64,000 nt of DNA, from the NCBI RefSeq assembly GCF_902810445.1, contig NZ_LR778175.1:1259001-1323000 (forward strand). Direction: 5' to 3'. The position numbers and the translations under genes were made by a program. Positions within the stretch are counted from its first letter, which is position 1. Every line of letters begins with the position of its first letter. The stretch comes from Candidatus Nitrosacidococcus tergens (GTDB lineage: Bacteria > Pseudomonadota > Gammaproteobacteria > Nitrosococcales > Nitrosococcaceae). Positions 55,518 to 64,000 of this stretch are shown in pieces. The notes below the pieces were generated by a model. The model had not been told where the DNA came from. It worked only from the letters and a program-made list of their open reading frames with translations, and did no database searches.

Positions 55518-58349
55518 ATGATACAAGAACGACAAAGCCCCCGCCCTCAATTCGAATCGATGCTAAACCAATACCAAGTCATTCGTCGCAATGGTAAAAC
55601 AATAACTTTTGATCCTAATAAAATTGCTGCTGCTATCACTAAAGCATTCTTAGCAGTAGAGGAAGGTAGTGCTGAAACAAGCAAGAGAATTTCTCAAGTA
55701 GTAGATGAATTAACAAAGCAAGTCGTAGAAAGATGTATACAACGATTTGAAATGGGTAGAAATATCCATATTGAGGATATCCAAGATCAGGTAGAGCTTG
55801 CTTTGATGCGTGGAGAGCAATACAAGATAGCACGTGCCTATATGTTATATCGAGAAAAAAGAGCACAACTTAGAGCAAGAAAAGCAGCGAAAAAACAAAT
55901 AGATGAAGCTTCATCAATTAATGTAGTACATATAGATGGTACGACTACCCCAATAGATAAAACTCAGCTTATCAAAGTTATAGAAGAGGCTTGCGAAGGT
56001 TTATCTGAAACTCAACCTCAAGCAATTCTCAATGAAACATTACGTAGTCTTTTTGATGGCATCTCCATAGAAAATGTAGCACGAGCAATGATTATGAGTG
56101 CACGCACTTTTATTGAAAAAGATCCTCAGTATAGCTACGTAGCTGCCCGTCTATTGCTTGATAATCTACGTAGAGAGACACTCTCTTTTATTTATAGAAG
56201 GGAAATTCAATGTACGCAACAAGAAATAGAACAACTCTACCCAGAATATTTTGCTTCGTATATTCAACGAGGGATTAAATTAAAGCTTATCGATCCTAAG
56301 TTGGGGCACTATGATTTGATACGCTTAGGCCAAGCAATAAAGGCTAGCCGAGATTTTCAATTTACTTACTTAGGATTACAAACACTTTACGATCGCTATT
56401 TTATCCATACTGAAGATACTCGGATTGAGCTGCCTCAAGCTTTTTTTATGCGAGTTGCTATGGGGCTTGCAATTAATGAAGATGAAAAAGAAGAATGGGC
56501 AATTCGTTTTTATCACCTACTCTCTTCCTTTGATTTTATGAGCAGTACACCTACTTTATTCAATTCAGGTACGATAAGACCTCAGCTTTCTTCTTGTTAT
56601 GTAACTACTGTGCCCGATGATTTAGAAGGGATTTACAATGCAATGAAAGATAATGCCCTTCTTTCTAAATATGCAGGTGGTTTAGGCAATGATTGGACTT
56701 ATGTTCGAGGTATGGGTGCCCATATTCAAGGTACTAATGGAAAATCCCAAGGTGTTGTGCCTTTTCTAAAGGTTGCTAATGATACTGCAGTTGCAGTCAA
56801 TCAGGGAGGGAAGCGTAAAGGGGCTGTTTGTGCTTATTTAGAGGTATGGCATATTGATATTGAGGAATTCTTAGATCTACGAAAAAATACAGGAGATGAT
56901 CGGCGCCGCACCCATGATATGAATACAGCATGTTGGGTACCTGATCTTTTTATGAGAAGAGTAATAGAGGATAGCCAGTGGACTTTATTTTCTCCTGATG
57001 AAACCCCTAACCTTCATGATCTAGTAGGCACTGATTTTGAACGCACTTATCTTGCCTATGAGAAGAAGACAGTAGAAAATCAGCTAAAAAATTTTAAAAT
57101 AATTCCTGCTAAAACCCTATGGCGTAAAATGCTCTCCATGTTATTTGAGACTGGACACCCTTGGATTACCTTTAAGGACCCATGTAATATACGATCTCCT
57201 CAACAACATGTAGGTGTTATCCACTCATCTAACCTCTGTACTGAAATCACCCTAAATACCTCAAAAGAGGAGATTGCAGTATGCAATTTAGGCTCAGTTA
57301 ACCTCCCTCAACATATCAATGAGTACGGTCTTGATCATGCTAAGCTGGAAAATACAGTTACCCTTGCTATGCGAATGCTAGATAATGTGATCGACTATAA
57401 CTACTATGCAGTATCTACTGCTCAGCAAGCTAATCAACGGCATCGCCCAGTAGGATTAGGGATTATGGGGTTTCAAGATGCTCTATATAAACTCCGCTAT
57501 TCTTATGCTTCTCAAGAAGCAGTGCAATTTGCGGATTATTCTATGGAATCGATTAGCTATTATGCAATTCAAGCCTCTAGTAACCTAGCGGAGGAGCGAG
57601 GAAGTTATTCTACTTTTTCAGGATCTCTATGGAGTAAAGGAATTCTCCCTATAGACTCTATTAACCTCTTAGCAAAGAGTCGTAATGGTTATTTGCAACA
57701 AAATCAAGGGAAAACCCTAGATTGGGAGAATCTTCGAAATCAAGTGAAAACAGTAGGTATACGTAATTCAAACTGTATGGCAATTGCACCTACTGCAACT
57801 ATTTCTAATATCTGTGGTGTAAGCCAATCAATTGAACCTACTTACCAGAATTTATTTGTCAAATCTAATCTTTCTGGAGAATTTACAATTATAAATCCTT
57901 ATCTAGTTAAGGATTTAAAAAATAAAAACCTTTGGGATGAAATTATGGTAAATGATTTGAAATACTTCGATGGTAGTGTACAAGCTATCGATAGAATACC
58001 TGAAGATATTAAAAAATTATATCTTACTGTTTTTGAAATAAATCCACATTGGTTAATTGAAGCTGCTTCTAGACGGCAAAAGTGGATTGATCAAGCACAA
58101 AGTCTCAACCTTTACGTTGCAAATCCTAGTGGTAAGAAACTTGACAGTCTTTATAAATTTGCTTGGCAACAAGGGTTAAAAACTACTTATTATTTAAGAT
58201 CTATAGGTGCTACCCATGTTGAAAAAAGCACGATTAAACTAAATCAAACAAGTAAACTCAACGCAGTTCAATCTAACTATAGTGTAGATATACAGAAGCA
58301 GGAGCAAGCCTGCTCTGTTATGGATTCTGATTGTGAGTCCTGCCAATAG
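55518..58349 (+). CDS. nrdA: Ribonucleoside-diphosphate reductase, class Ia large subunit
   Basis: This enzyme reduces ribonucleotides to deoxyribonucleotides. The 943-residue protein is longer than E. coli NrdA (about 760) because two ATP-cone-like domains precede the core (about 18-115 and 135-235). The catalytic core shows SSCYVTTVPDDLEGIY, the NLCTEITLNTS active-site loop, and CNLGSVNL. The C-terminal redox cysteines are in DCESCQ. Tandem ATP cones are known in Pseudomonas-type NrdA and govern dATP inhibition. nrdB follows after 42 bases. Confidence 0.96.
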   Translation: MIQERQSPRPQFESMLNQYQVIRRNGKTITFDPNKIAAAITKAFLAVEEGSAETSKRISQVVDELTKQVVERCIQRFEMGRNIHIEDIQDQVELALMRGEQYKIARAYMLYREKRAQLRARKAAKKQIDEASSINVVHIDGTTTPIDKTQLIKVIEEACEGLSETQPQAILNETLRSLFDGISIENVARAMIMSARTFIEKDPQYSYVAARLLLDNLRRETLSFIYRREIQCTQQEIEQLYPEYFASYIQRGIKLKLIDPKLGHYDLIRLGQAIKASRDFQFTYLGLQTLYDRYFIHTEDTRIELPQAFFMRVAMGLAINEDEKEEWAIRFYHLLSSFDFMSSTPTLFNSGTIRPQLSSCYVTTVPDDLEGIYNAMKDNALLSKYAGGLGNDWTYVRGMGAHIQGTNGKSQGVVPFLKVANDTAVAVNQGGKRKGAVCAYLEVWHIDIEEFLDLRKNTGDDRRRTHDMNTACWVPDLFMRRVIEDSQWTLFSPDETPNLHDLVGTDFERTYLAYEKKTVENQLKNFKIIPAKTLWRKMLSMLFETGHPWITFKDPCNIRSPQQHVGVIHSSNLCTEITLNTSKEEIAVCNLGSVNLPQHINEYGLDHAKLENTVTLAMRMLDNVIDYNYYAVSTAQQANQRHRPVGLGIMGFQDALYKLRYSYASQEAVQFADYSMESISYYAIQASSNLAEERGSYSTFSGSLWSKGILPIDSINLLAKSRNGYLQQNQGKTLDWENLRNQVKTVGIRNSNCMAIAPTATISNICGVSQSIEPTYQNLFVKSNLSGEFTIINPYLVKDLKNKNLWDEIMVNDLKYFDGSVQAIDRIPEDIKKLYLTVFEINPHWLIEAASRRQKWIDQAQSLNLYVANPSGKKLDSLYKFAWQQGLKTTYYLRSIGATHVEKSTIKLNQTSKLNAVQSNYSVDIQKQEQACSVMDSDCESCQ

Positions 58350-58391
58350 CTATATATCATACTCCACTAAAAATATTTAAAGAGAAATAAA

Positions 58392-59528
58392 ATGTTAAAT
58401 TGGGAAGACTCTATTACAGAAGCCAAGAGTGAAAACTCTTGGGCTTTCTCATCATACAATGCAAACCATAATTATATGAATTTTGGCTTTGAGAATATTG
58501 ATATGGGGGCTGCCAGAATTCAAGTAGATGACAAAAAAATTATTAATTGCCGTGCTGATCTTAACCAACTCGTTCCATTTAAATATGGATGGGCTTGGGA
58601 AAAATATTTAAGTGCCTGCGCTAATCATTGGATGCCGCAAGAAATCAATATGAATGCTGACATTGTACTATGGAAAAGTGCACATGGACTAAGTGAAGAT
58701 GAACGGATAATTATAAAGCGAAATTTAGGTTTTTTTGTAACTGCCGATTCTTTAGTAGCTAATAATTTAGTTCTAGCAGTATACCGTCATATTACTAATC
58801 CTGAATGCAGACAATATCTATTACGTCAGGCCTTTGAAGAAGCGTTACACACCCATGCTTATCAGTATTGCGTAGAAAGTTTAAGCTTAGATGAGGGTGA
58901 AATTTTTAATATGTATCGAGAAGTACCAGCAGTCGCTCGAAAAACAGAGTGGGCATTACCATTTACTCAGTATCTCTCAGATCCTAATTTTAAAACAGGT
59001 ACTACGGAAAATGACCAAAAATTACTCAAAGAATTAATTGCTTTTTATGTCATTTTTGAAGGAATCTTCTTCTATGTGGGATTTGTTCAAATTCTTTCCA
59101 TGGGTCGTCAGAACAAAATGACAGGTACTGCCGAGCAGTTCCAATATATTATGCGTGATGAATCTATGCATATGAATTTTGGAATTGATGTGATAAACCA
59201 GATTAAAATTGAGAATCCTCACTTATGGACAAAAGAATTTAAAAACGAGGTTATCTCTATGATTGAAGAAGCTGTGGAGTTAGAAACCCAATATGCTGCT
59301 GATACTATGCCTAGAGGTGTTTTAGGCCTTAATGCAACTATGTTTGTAGAGTATCTAAAATATATTGCTAACCGCCGCCTCGCTCAAATTGGTCTTCCAG
59401 AGCAATATTTTGGAGTAGATAATCCATTTCCCTGGATGTCAGAAGTTCTTGATTTAAAGAAAGAAAAAAACTTTTTTGAGACAAGAGTAACTGAGTACCA
59501 AACAGGTGGTGCTTTAAAGTGGGAATAA
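58392..59528 (+). CDS. nrdB: Ribonucleoside-diphosphate reductase, class Ia small subunit
   Basis: This is the radical-generating beta subunit, 378 residues. Di-metal ligand motifs are [25 protein letters not shown] and [11 protein letters not shown]. The radical Tyr is expected in the HAYQY helix. The gene has GAGAAA before its ATG and forms an operon with nrdA. No NrdR box was recognised upstream of nrdA. Confidence 0.96.
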   Translation: MLNWEDSITEAKSENSWAFSSYNANHNYMNFGFENIDMGAARIQVDDKKIINCRADLNQLVPFKYGWAWEKYLSACANHWMPQEINMNADIVLWKSAHGLSEDERIIIKRNLGFFVTADSLVANNLVLAVYRHITNPECRQYLLRQAFEEALHTHAYQYCVESLSLDEGEIFNMYREVPAVARKTEWALPFTQYLSDPNFKTGTTENDQKLLKELIAFYVIFEGIFFYVGFVQILSMGRQNKMTGTAEQFQYIMRDESMHMNFGIDVINQIKIENPHLWTKEFKNEVISMIEEAVELETQYAADTMPRGVLGLNATMFVEYLKYIANRRLAQIGLPEQYFGVDNPFPWMSEVLDLKKEKNFFETRVTEYQTGGALKWE

Positions 59529-59592
59529 TTTTCTATTTTAATTAAAAAATTCATGCGGGACGGACTAAAATAAATATAGGCTGTCCCCTTAC

Positions 59593-59961
59593 TTAGGGTC
59601 TTAGTCCATAACTGGTATCCTGATCAAGATTTTGAAAAACATACCTAGGATGTATAAAATCTGGAGTTGGAATAAAAAAAGTAGTAAGTTCCCCTACTCC
59701 TACTAGAGTACGCCCGATAGCATTACCAATGCCTTTAATAAAACCCCATATAATCCCTATAATGATATTGTCATCATGACTAGTATTCATAACGCTTTTA
59801 GGTATTTCTAACCATCCAGTTGTAATATTGATAATTCCACTTCCTAGCTTTCTACCTGCATTTGCACCATAAGTTGGGTTCGCAGCTACCGGTAGAGAAA
59901 AACTAAGGAAGGAAAAAGACAAAATTATAAAAAAAATAGTACGTAATATTTTCTTACTCAT
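59593..59961 (-). CDS. Exported TIGR04073-type (exosortase-associated family) protein
   Basis: The 122-residue protein has a signal peptide (MSKKILRTIFFIILSFSFLS onward, cleaved near VAA). The mature part contains ANAGRKLGSGIINITTGWLEIPKSVMN and GFIKGIGNAIGRTLVGVGELTTFFIP, read in parts. That pattern recalls the small family TIGR04073, named as exosortase system-associated. Function is unknown. The ATG at 59961 is preferred over the in-frame TTG at 59979. It converges on nrdB. Confidence 0.75.
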   Translation of the reverse strand: MSKKILRTIFFIILSFSFLSFSLPVAANPTYGANAGRKLGSGIINITTGWLEIPKSVMNTSHDDNIIIGIIWGFIKGIGNAIGRTLVGVGELTTFFIPTPDFIHPRYVFQNLDQDTSYGLRP

Positions 59962-60305
59962 TGGTCTATATTTCTTCAAAAAATCAAAAACTTAATTTGG
60001 GTAGATACTCCAGCTATATTGATAACAATATTTTTATAATCAATAAGTTTAATACTACTCTTATAGTAATCTTAAACTTCTTCCTTAGCTTTGATATATT
60101 AACACTTTAGTAGCGTTTATAATGCAGATAAAACCCTAATCTATATCAAAAACTATTTCATAGCTCAGAGTAGTAATATTAAATATGCATACAATAATCA
60201 CCCGATCATTTATGCTACTCCGAATCATAATTAAATTGCAATTCAGAGGGGGATTATCATAAAAATTAAGACTTATCTAAAAAGATTATAATCAGGGAGA
60301 TGTTT
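59962..60305. other. Non-coding region between the TIGR04073 gene and the OmpA gene
   Basis: This is about 340 AT-rich bases between two divergent exported-protein genes. A good -10 match (TATAAT) lies near 60120, without a clear -35 partner. A strong AGGGAG Shine-Dalgarno site lies at 60294-60299. I see no RNA gene or convincing operator. It presumably contains the promoters of both genes. Confidence 0.45.
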
Positions 60306-61247
60306 ATGAATAATAAAGATATAACAAAAATTCTAGCAATTTTACCAATACTATTTATCACTTGTGTATCAGCACAACAGCCTATTGAAAGAGATGGGGC
60401 GTGGGATAGCTACCCTTATGAGAAAGATTTTGAAGATCATAAAGGTTGGCCAGATTGTGCAGTCATGGAAGGTAATTCTGAAAATAAAAAATACTTACCT
60501 GGTAAAGATCAGGTACTAACTTGGACAATTTGCCGATCAGATTCTCCCGATTCTGATCATGATGGTGTATACGATCATATAGATCAATGTCCTGATACTC
60601 CTAAGTGGATGGTAGTTGATAAGAAAGGTTGTCCATTGGATACTGATGGTGATGGTGTACCCGATAGTGTAGATCAATGCCCTAATACACCAAAAGGTGC
60701 TAAGGTTAATGGAGTAGGTTGTACTGTTAAAGATAGTGACGGTGATGGCGTGCCCGATAGTGCAGATCAATGTCCTAATACACCAAAAGGAGTAGCTGTT
60801 GATTCGGTAGGATGCCCATTAGATAGTGATGGTGATGGTATTGCTGATTACTTAGATCAATGCCCCAATACGCCAGCAGGGATTACCGTAAATGATCAAG
60901 GCTGCTCTGCTCCTGCAGTGCTTAAAGGTGTTCATTTTGAATTTGACTCAGCACAGCTCACTTTAGAAGCTCAAGACATTTTAAATAACGTTGCTCAATC
61001 TCTTCAAAGTTACCCAGAATTGAATATTTCTGTTGCAGGACATACAGATAGTACAGGGCCAGCAATATATAACAAACAGTTATCTCAACTGCGTGCTGAA
61101 TCTGTGATGAATTACTTAGCCTCTCATGGAGTAGATAAAGCAAAGATGACAGCAATGGGTTATGGCGAGGAACACCCAATAGCTTCTAACCTTACTCGAG
61201 ATGGGCGCACGCAAAATCGCCGAGTTGAGCTCCAAACATCTAATTAG
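60306..61247 (+). CDS. OmpA-family outer-membrane protein with thrombospondin type 3 repeats
   Basis: The 313-residue protein has a signal peptide (cleaved near VSA at about 23) and a short N-terminal region with two cysteines. Four calcium-binding TSP3 repeats follow (DSDGDGVPDSADQCPNTPKG type, about 78-200), then a C-terminal OmpA domain (about 205-310). The OmpA domain has the peptidoglycan-binding HTDSTG and NRRVEL motifs. It anchors the outer membrane to peptidoglycan. The ATG at 60306 has AGGGAG six bases upstream; the ATG at 60300 abuts it. Confidence 0.93.
   Translation: MNNKDITKILAILPILFITCVSAQQPIERDGAWDSYPYEKDFEDHKGWPDCAVMEGNSENKKYLPGKDQVLTWTICRSDSPDSDHDGVYDHIDQCPDTPKWMVVDKKGCPLDTDGDGVPDSVDQCPNTPKGAKVNGVGCTVKDSDGDGVPDSADQCPNTPKGVAVDSVGCPLDSDGDGIADYLDQCPNTPAGITVNDQGCSAPAVLKGVHFEFDSAQLTLEAQDILNNVAQSLQSYPELNISVAGHTDSTGPAIYNKQLSQLRAESVMNYLASHGVDKAKMTAMGYGEEHPIASNLTRDGRTQNRRVELQTSN
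60544..60903 (+). repeat. Tandem TSP3-coding repeats within the OmpA-family gene
   Basis: Four diverged copies of about 80-105 bases share GATGGTGATGG and GATCAATGCCCTAATAC-like cores. They encode Asp-rich loops ending in a Cys-Pro turn and spaced by Cys. Copies two and three are the most alike, suggesting recent duplication or recombination. Confidence 0.8.
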
Positions 61248-61262
61248 TTATTAATTATGTAG

Positions 61263-61301
61263 CGAGGGTTACTTTGTAGCCGTACGTAACCCTCGTTTTT
61301 T
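61263..61301 (+). terminator. Intrinsic terminator after the OmpA-family gene
   Basis: Perfect 10-base arms CGAGGGTTAC and GTAACCCTCG with a 13-base loop are followed at once by TTTTTT. This is the clearest rho-independent terminator in the window, 15 bases past the stop codon. It lies before the convergent znuB end. Confidence 0.92.
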
Positions 61302-61306
61302 AATTT

Positions 61307-62116
61307 CTAGCGTAACTCTATGGCTAATGTTGAAATAAGATAGGCTGCTCCTGTAACTAATACGATTACCGATCCAGTAGGAAGATCTGGCTCATAAGAA
61401 ATAGCAAGCCCCGTAGTAGTAAAGATTGCTCCTAAGAAGGAAGCAAGAATCATCATCCCTACTAAAGATTTAGTATACTGCCTTGCAATTGCCGCTGGTA
61501 GTGCTAGTAAGGCAATGACTAAAATCAAACCTACGATTTGAACTAAAAGCACAACGGTAATTGCAACCATACAAAGAAGAAGTAAATAGAAAAAGATAAC
61601 AGGTACTCCACGAAGGTAAGCAAACTCCTCATCAAAGCTTATAGCTAAAAATTGCTTATAAAATAAAACAATAATAAAAATAATAGCTATATCTATACCA
61701 GCCATTAAATAAAGCTGTTGTTTTGATACCATGAGAATATTTCCAAATAGATATGCCATCAGATCTACATTGTAGCTAGGGGCTTGGGAAATAAAAATAA
61801 TACCAATAGCCATTCCTATAGACCAAAGTGCACTAATCAGCGTATCTTCTTGTTCTTTCCAGCGTAAATTTACCCAACCTATAACCAGTGCAGCAAGCAA
61901 AGCAGCAAGTAAAGCACCTAAAAAGGGATCCTTTCCTAAATAATAGGCAATTCCCATACCTCCTAAAATTGCATGAGCAATGCCTCCCACTAAAAAACTG
62001 ATACGCTTAACAATTACAAAGCTACCTACTACACCACAACTTAAGCTTGCTAAAATGCCTGCAACTAAAGCATTTTGCAAAAAGGTAGTAGTGATTAACG
62101 TTTCCCAAAAATTCAT
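61307..62116 (-). CDS. znuB: Zinc/manganese ABC transporter permease (ZnuB-like)
   Basis: The integral-membrane permease has 269 residues and about eight to nine hydrophobic segments of the ABC-3 family. Typical stretches are GGIAHAILGGMGIAY with the conserved His, and DEEFAYLRGVP. It overlaps the ATPase gene by 4 bases. Metal specificity (Zn or Mn) cannot be read from the permease. Confidence 0.92.
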   Translation of the reverse strand: MNFWETLITTTFLQNALVAGILASLSCGVVGSFVIVKRISFLVGGIAHAILGGMGIAYYLGKDPFLGALLAALLAALVIGWVNLRWKEQEDTLISALWSIGMAIGIIFISQAPSYNVDLMAYLFGNILMVSKQQLYLMAGIDIAIIFIIVLFYKQFLAISFDEEFAYLRGVPVIFFYLLLLCMVAITVVLLVQIVGLILVIALLALPAAIARQYTKSLVGMMILASFLGAIFTTTGLAISYEPDLPTGSVIVLVTGAAYLISTLAIELR

Positions 62117-62859
62117 AGCAAATGAATATGATCAATAATACGTACTTTAGTACCATAGAGCTGATCAATTATTTTTCCGCTAATTGTTGCAGTTTCATGG
62201 CACACTAAAGTTTGATTTAGGCATGCAACTCGATTTACATAGCGGGAAATAAATCCAATATCATGAGAAACAACAATGATTGTCATTTTTTTATTAAGGG
62301 TTTGCAGTAAACGAAAGAAATCCTTTTCTAAACGCACATCTACATGGGCAGTTGGTTCGTCTAAGATAAGTATTTCAGGCTCCGTAGTTAATGCTCTGGC
62401 AATTAATACTCGTTGATGTTGCCCTCCGGATAAATCTGATAAAGGTCGCTTGCTTAGCCCTAGTATTTCTACTTGCGCCATTACTTGTTGGGCAATTTCT
62501 CTATCTTTTTGAGTATAATTACCAATAATTCTTGTTTTACCTAAGCGACCTTGAAGGACTACGGATTCTACAGTAATTGGAAAGTTATCAATGAAACTAT
62601 TATGTTGAGGTACATAGCCAATAGTCAATTTTCCTTTTTTAGGCGGAAGACCTAATACTGAAATATAACCTGACAGAGGTGTAAGTAACCCTAAAATAAT
62701 TTTAAGTAGGGTACTTTTCCCACCTCCGTTAGGACCGATAATACCTAGGAATTCTCCACTATAAATCTCAAGGTTAATATGATCGAGCACTAATGGCCCG
62801 TTATAGGAAAAACAAATATCTCTAATTGAGATAGCAGTGTTGATTGAATCCTGATTCAC
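62113..62859 (-). CDS. znuC: Zinc/manganese ABC transporter ATPase (ZnuC-like)
   Basis: This ABC ATPase has 248 residues. It has a Walker A motif GPNGGGKST, the signature LSGGQHQRVLIARAL, a Walker B ending ILDEPTAHVD and the switch VVSHD. It is overlapped by 4 bases at both ends by znuA and znuB, so the three are co-translated. Name by operon context. Confidence 0.93.
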   Translation of the reverse strand: MNQDSINTAISIRDICFSYNGPLVLDHINLEIYSGEFLGIIGPNGGGKSTLLKIILGLLTPLSGYISVLGLPPKKGKLTIGYVPQHNSFIDNFPITVESVVLQGRLGKTRIIGNYTQKDREIAQQVMAQVEILGLSKRPLSDLSGGQHQRVLIARALTTEPEILILDEPTAHVDVRLEKDFFRLLQTLNKKMTIIVVSHDIGFISRYVNRVACLNQTLVCHETATISGKIIDQLYGTKVRIIDHIHLL

Positions 62860-63752
62860 TTCAATACGCTTGCTAACGTAGTAGCCACATGGCGTAAGTT
62901 AGCTTCATAATGCTCTGAAAGTGGATCTAAAGAGATAAGTTTTGCACCAATAGATTGGGCTATTAACTGTGCGTGAGTGCGACTAAACTGGTTTTGAATA
63001 AAAATCGTTTTAATATTTTTCCTACGACCTAATTCGATGAAAGATGCTAAGGACTTAGCACCTGGCTCTTTACCCTCATGCTCGATAGCAATTTCATGAA
63101 GACCATAAGTTCTAGCAAAGTAACGCCAAGCAGGATGAAACACCATAAAATCATGCTGAGTAATACCAGATAAAGTATTACGAATGAATTTATCAAGGTT
63201 ATTTAAATCTTGAATAAATTGCTGATAATTTTTTTCAAATTGATTTTTATAAGTAGGCTCGGCAGTAATGAGTGTATCTCTAATATTTTTTGCAATAATT
63301 TTTACTAGGGGTGGGCTTGTCCAAATATGGGGATCCATGGATTCATACGGAATCCCATTATCTTCTATTTTTTCAGGGAGAGTATCCGCCGAAATGGGTA
63401 GTAGGGGTATATCGTTACGGTTATCTATAATCTTAATGTGAGGATTAGTCTTTGCAATAGATTCTAGCCAAATTATTTCAAGAGGTATTCCTATACGGAA
63501 GTAAAACTCTGCTTGAGCAAGTTTAACCATTTGTTTAGGAGTAGGATCATAAGTTTCCTCATTCTGTCCTTGTTTTATCATAACAGAGACATGTACTCGA
63601 CTACCGCCAATACGTTCTATAAAATATTTTTGAGGAATAATACTAACAAAGATAGGGATAGGGTGATTTTCTGCATGAATACACGTACTATGTAATATAG
63701 ATATTACTAAAAAAATTTTTATTGCAATAGAATAAAACCAGCTAGGCTGCAT
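62856..63752 (-). CDS. znuA: Metal ABC transporter substrate-binding protein (ZnuA-like, variant ligand set)
   Basis: The 298-residue protein has a signal peptide (cleavage near IHA at 25-27). It belongs to the cluster A-I metal-binding proteins: SIIPQKYFIERIGG, DPHIWTSP with the second-site His, VFHPAWRYFARTYGL with the third, and LDPLSEHYEANL with the acidic ligand. At the first site the usual His of the NPHTYEP motif is Glu (NEETYDPTP). The protein also lacks the long His-rich loop of classical ZnuA. The transported metal may be Zn, Mn or another ion. Confidence 0.88.
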   Translation of the reverse strand: MQPSWFYSIAIKIFLVISILHSTCIHAENHPIPIFVSIIPQKYFIERIGGSRVHVSVMIKQGQNEETYDPTPKQMVKLAQAEFYFRIGIPLEIIWLESIAKTNPHIKIIDNRNDIPLLPISADTLPEKIEDNGIPYESMDPHIWTSPPLVKIIAKNIRDTLITAEPTYKNQFEKNYQQFIQDLNNLDKFIRNTLSGITQHDFMVFHPAWRYFARTYGLHEIAIEHEGKEPGAKSLASFIELGRRKNIKTIFIQNQFSRTHAQLIAQSIGAKLISLDPLSEHYEANLRHVATTLASVLK

Positions 63753-63929
63753 ATTTCATTTAAATTGAGAATTTTTATTCTTATATATCTAGCCGGCTAT
63801 TAAGAATTTTCTCTTTTTTTTAACTAGAAATTTAAAGTTTAGTTTTTTAAAAAAAACCTAAATAATAAATATTGTATAAATAAAAGACCAATTTTAAGTA
63901 AGTTTGGCATTATCTATTTACGCCAGTAA
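63753..63929. other. AT-rich region upstream of znuABC
   Basis: These 177 bases are expected to hold the znuA promoter. A Zur or Fur operator would be likely here, but I could not recognise a convincing palindrome of that type. There is no other clear signal apart from poly-A/T runs. Confidence 0.35.
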
Positions 63930-64000
63930 TTATTGGCAGCATGCTACTGTTTGAAAATTAATCGCAACCACTTGAGAGGCAGCTGTAAGATCAGAGGCGT
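63930..64000 (-). CDS. Possible C-terminal end of an unidentified gene (cut by window edge)
   Basis: One minus-strand frame entering from the right edge reads ASDLTAASQVVAINFQTVAC and stops at 63930. The composition is protein-like, but with only about 23 residues no family can be named. It could be the end of a gene upstream of znuA or chance. Confidence 0.25.
   Translation of the reverse strand, partial: ASDLTAASQVVAINFQTVACCQ

Noticed and set aside
59562..59607. GGACTAA/TTAGTCC inverted repeat between nrdB and the TIGR04073-type gene
   Set aside because: Only 7-base arms with a 32-base loop and no T run; it also overlaps the end of the coding sequence.
60544..60903. Regular repeats resembling a CRISPR array
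   Set aside because: The repeats are in frame and encode TSP3 calcium loops; the units vary and there are no unique spacers.

Overview
The window looks like chromosomal DNA of an AT-rich ammonia-oxidising gammaproteobacterium. The key evidence is a complete amoC-amoA-amoB set on the minus strand (38991-41978). AmoB and AmoC keep the residues that bind copper in particulate methane monooxygenase, and an amoD-type gene follows. The surrounding genes are gammaproteobacterial in content and order: rpoE-rseA-rseB-mucD-lepA-lepB-rnc-era, dapA-bamC-purC, and rph-rdgB-hemW. Low G+C together with gamma-type amo suggests the Nitrosoglobus/Nitrosacidococcus lineage of the Nitrosococcus group. That placement is inference from memory, not from a database search.

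Layout. 1-2866: start of a canonical HU gene, then rph-rdgB-hemW. 3365-5318: aguA-aguB, which convert agmatine to putrescine and release ammonia. 5464-5912: a decayed TnpB (IS605/IS1341 OrfB) remnant. 6017-9673: thrC, hom and an AlaC-type aminotransferase. 9708-17924: the era to rpoE block, covering ribosome and RNA maturation, protein export and envelope stress. 18115-22401: nadB, ygfX, a signal-peptide-bearing HU-like protein, a WecA/WbpL-type glycan initiator and cysC. 22538-23989: manC. 24002-30372: a SUF iron-sulfur cluster operon of the SufU/SufT type under a SufR-like Rrf2 regulator. 30566-37251: rpe, gph, trpE and trpGDC, interrupted by a convergent Fsr-type transporter. 37263-41978: amoCAB-amoD plus an unknown lipoprotein and an unknown four-helix membrane protein. 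42258-44713: serB, a 37-residue membrane peptide, rimI and a family 4 uracil-DNA glycosylase. 44723-51656: leuA-pssA-ilvC-ilvH-ilvB and pyrC. 51676-59528: purC-bamC-dapA, gcvR-bcp and nrdAB. 59593-63752: a TIGR04073-type exported protein, a TSP3-OmpA protein and a znuABC-like metal importer.

How the parts fit. Ammonia oxidation supplies electrons. The SUF operon builds iron-sulfur centres, and rpe and gph fit a Calvin-cycle autotroph. The amino acid, nucleotide and NAD genes fit a prototrophic lithoautotroph. The amo genes have a strong promoter candidate upstream of amoC, a terminator-like hairpin between amoC and amoA, and a second one between amoB and amoD. This arrangement would give graded expression along the cluster.

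The least explained items are the two unknown genes after amoD, the exported HU-like protein, and the 37-residue single-helix peptide flanked by inverted repeats. I saw no rRNA, tRNA, CRISPR array, prophage or intact insertion sequence. All statements come from reading the sequence; no alignment or database search was run.
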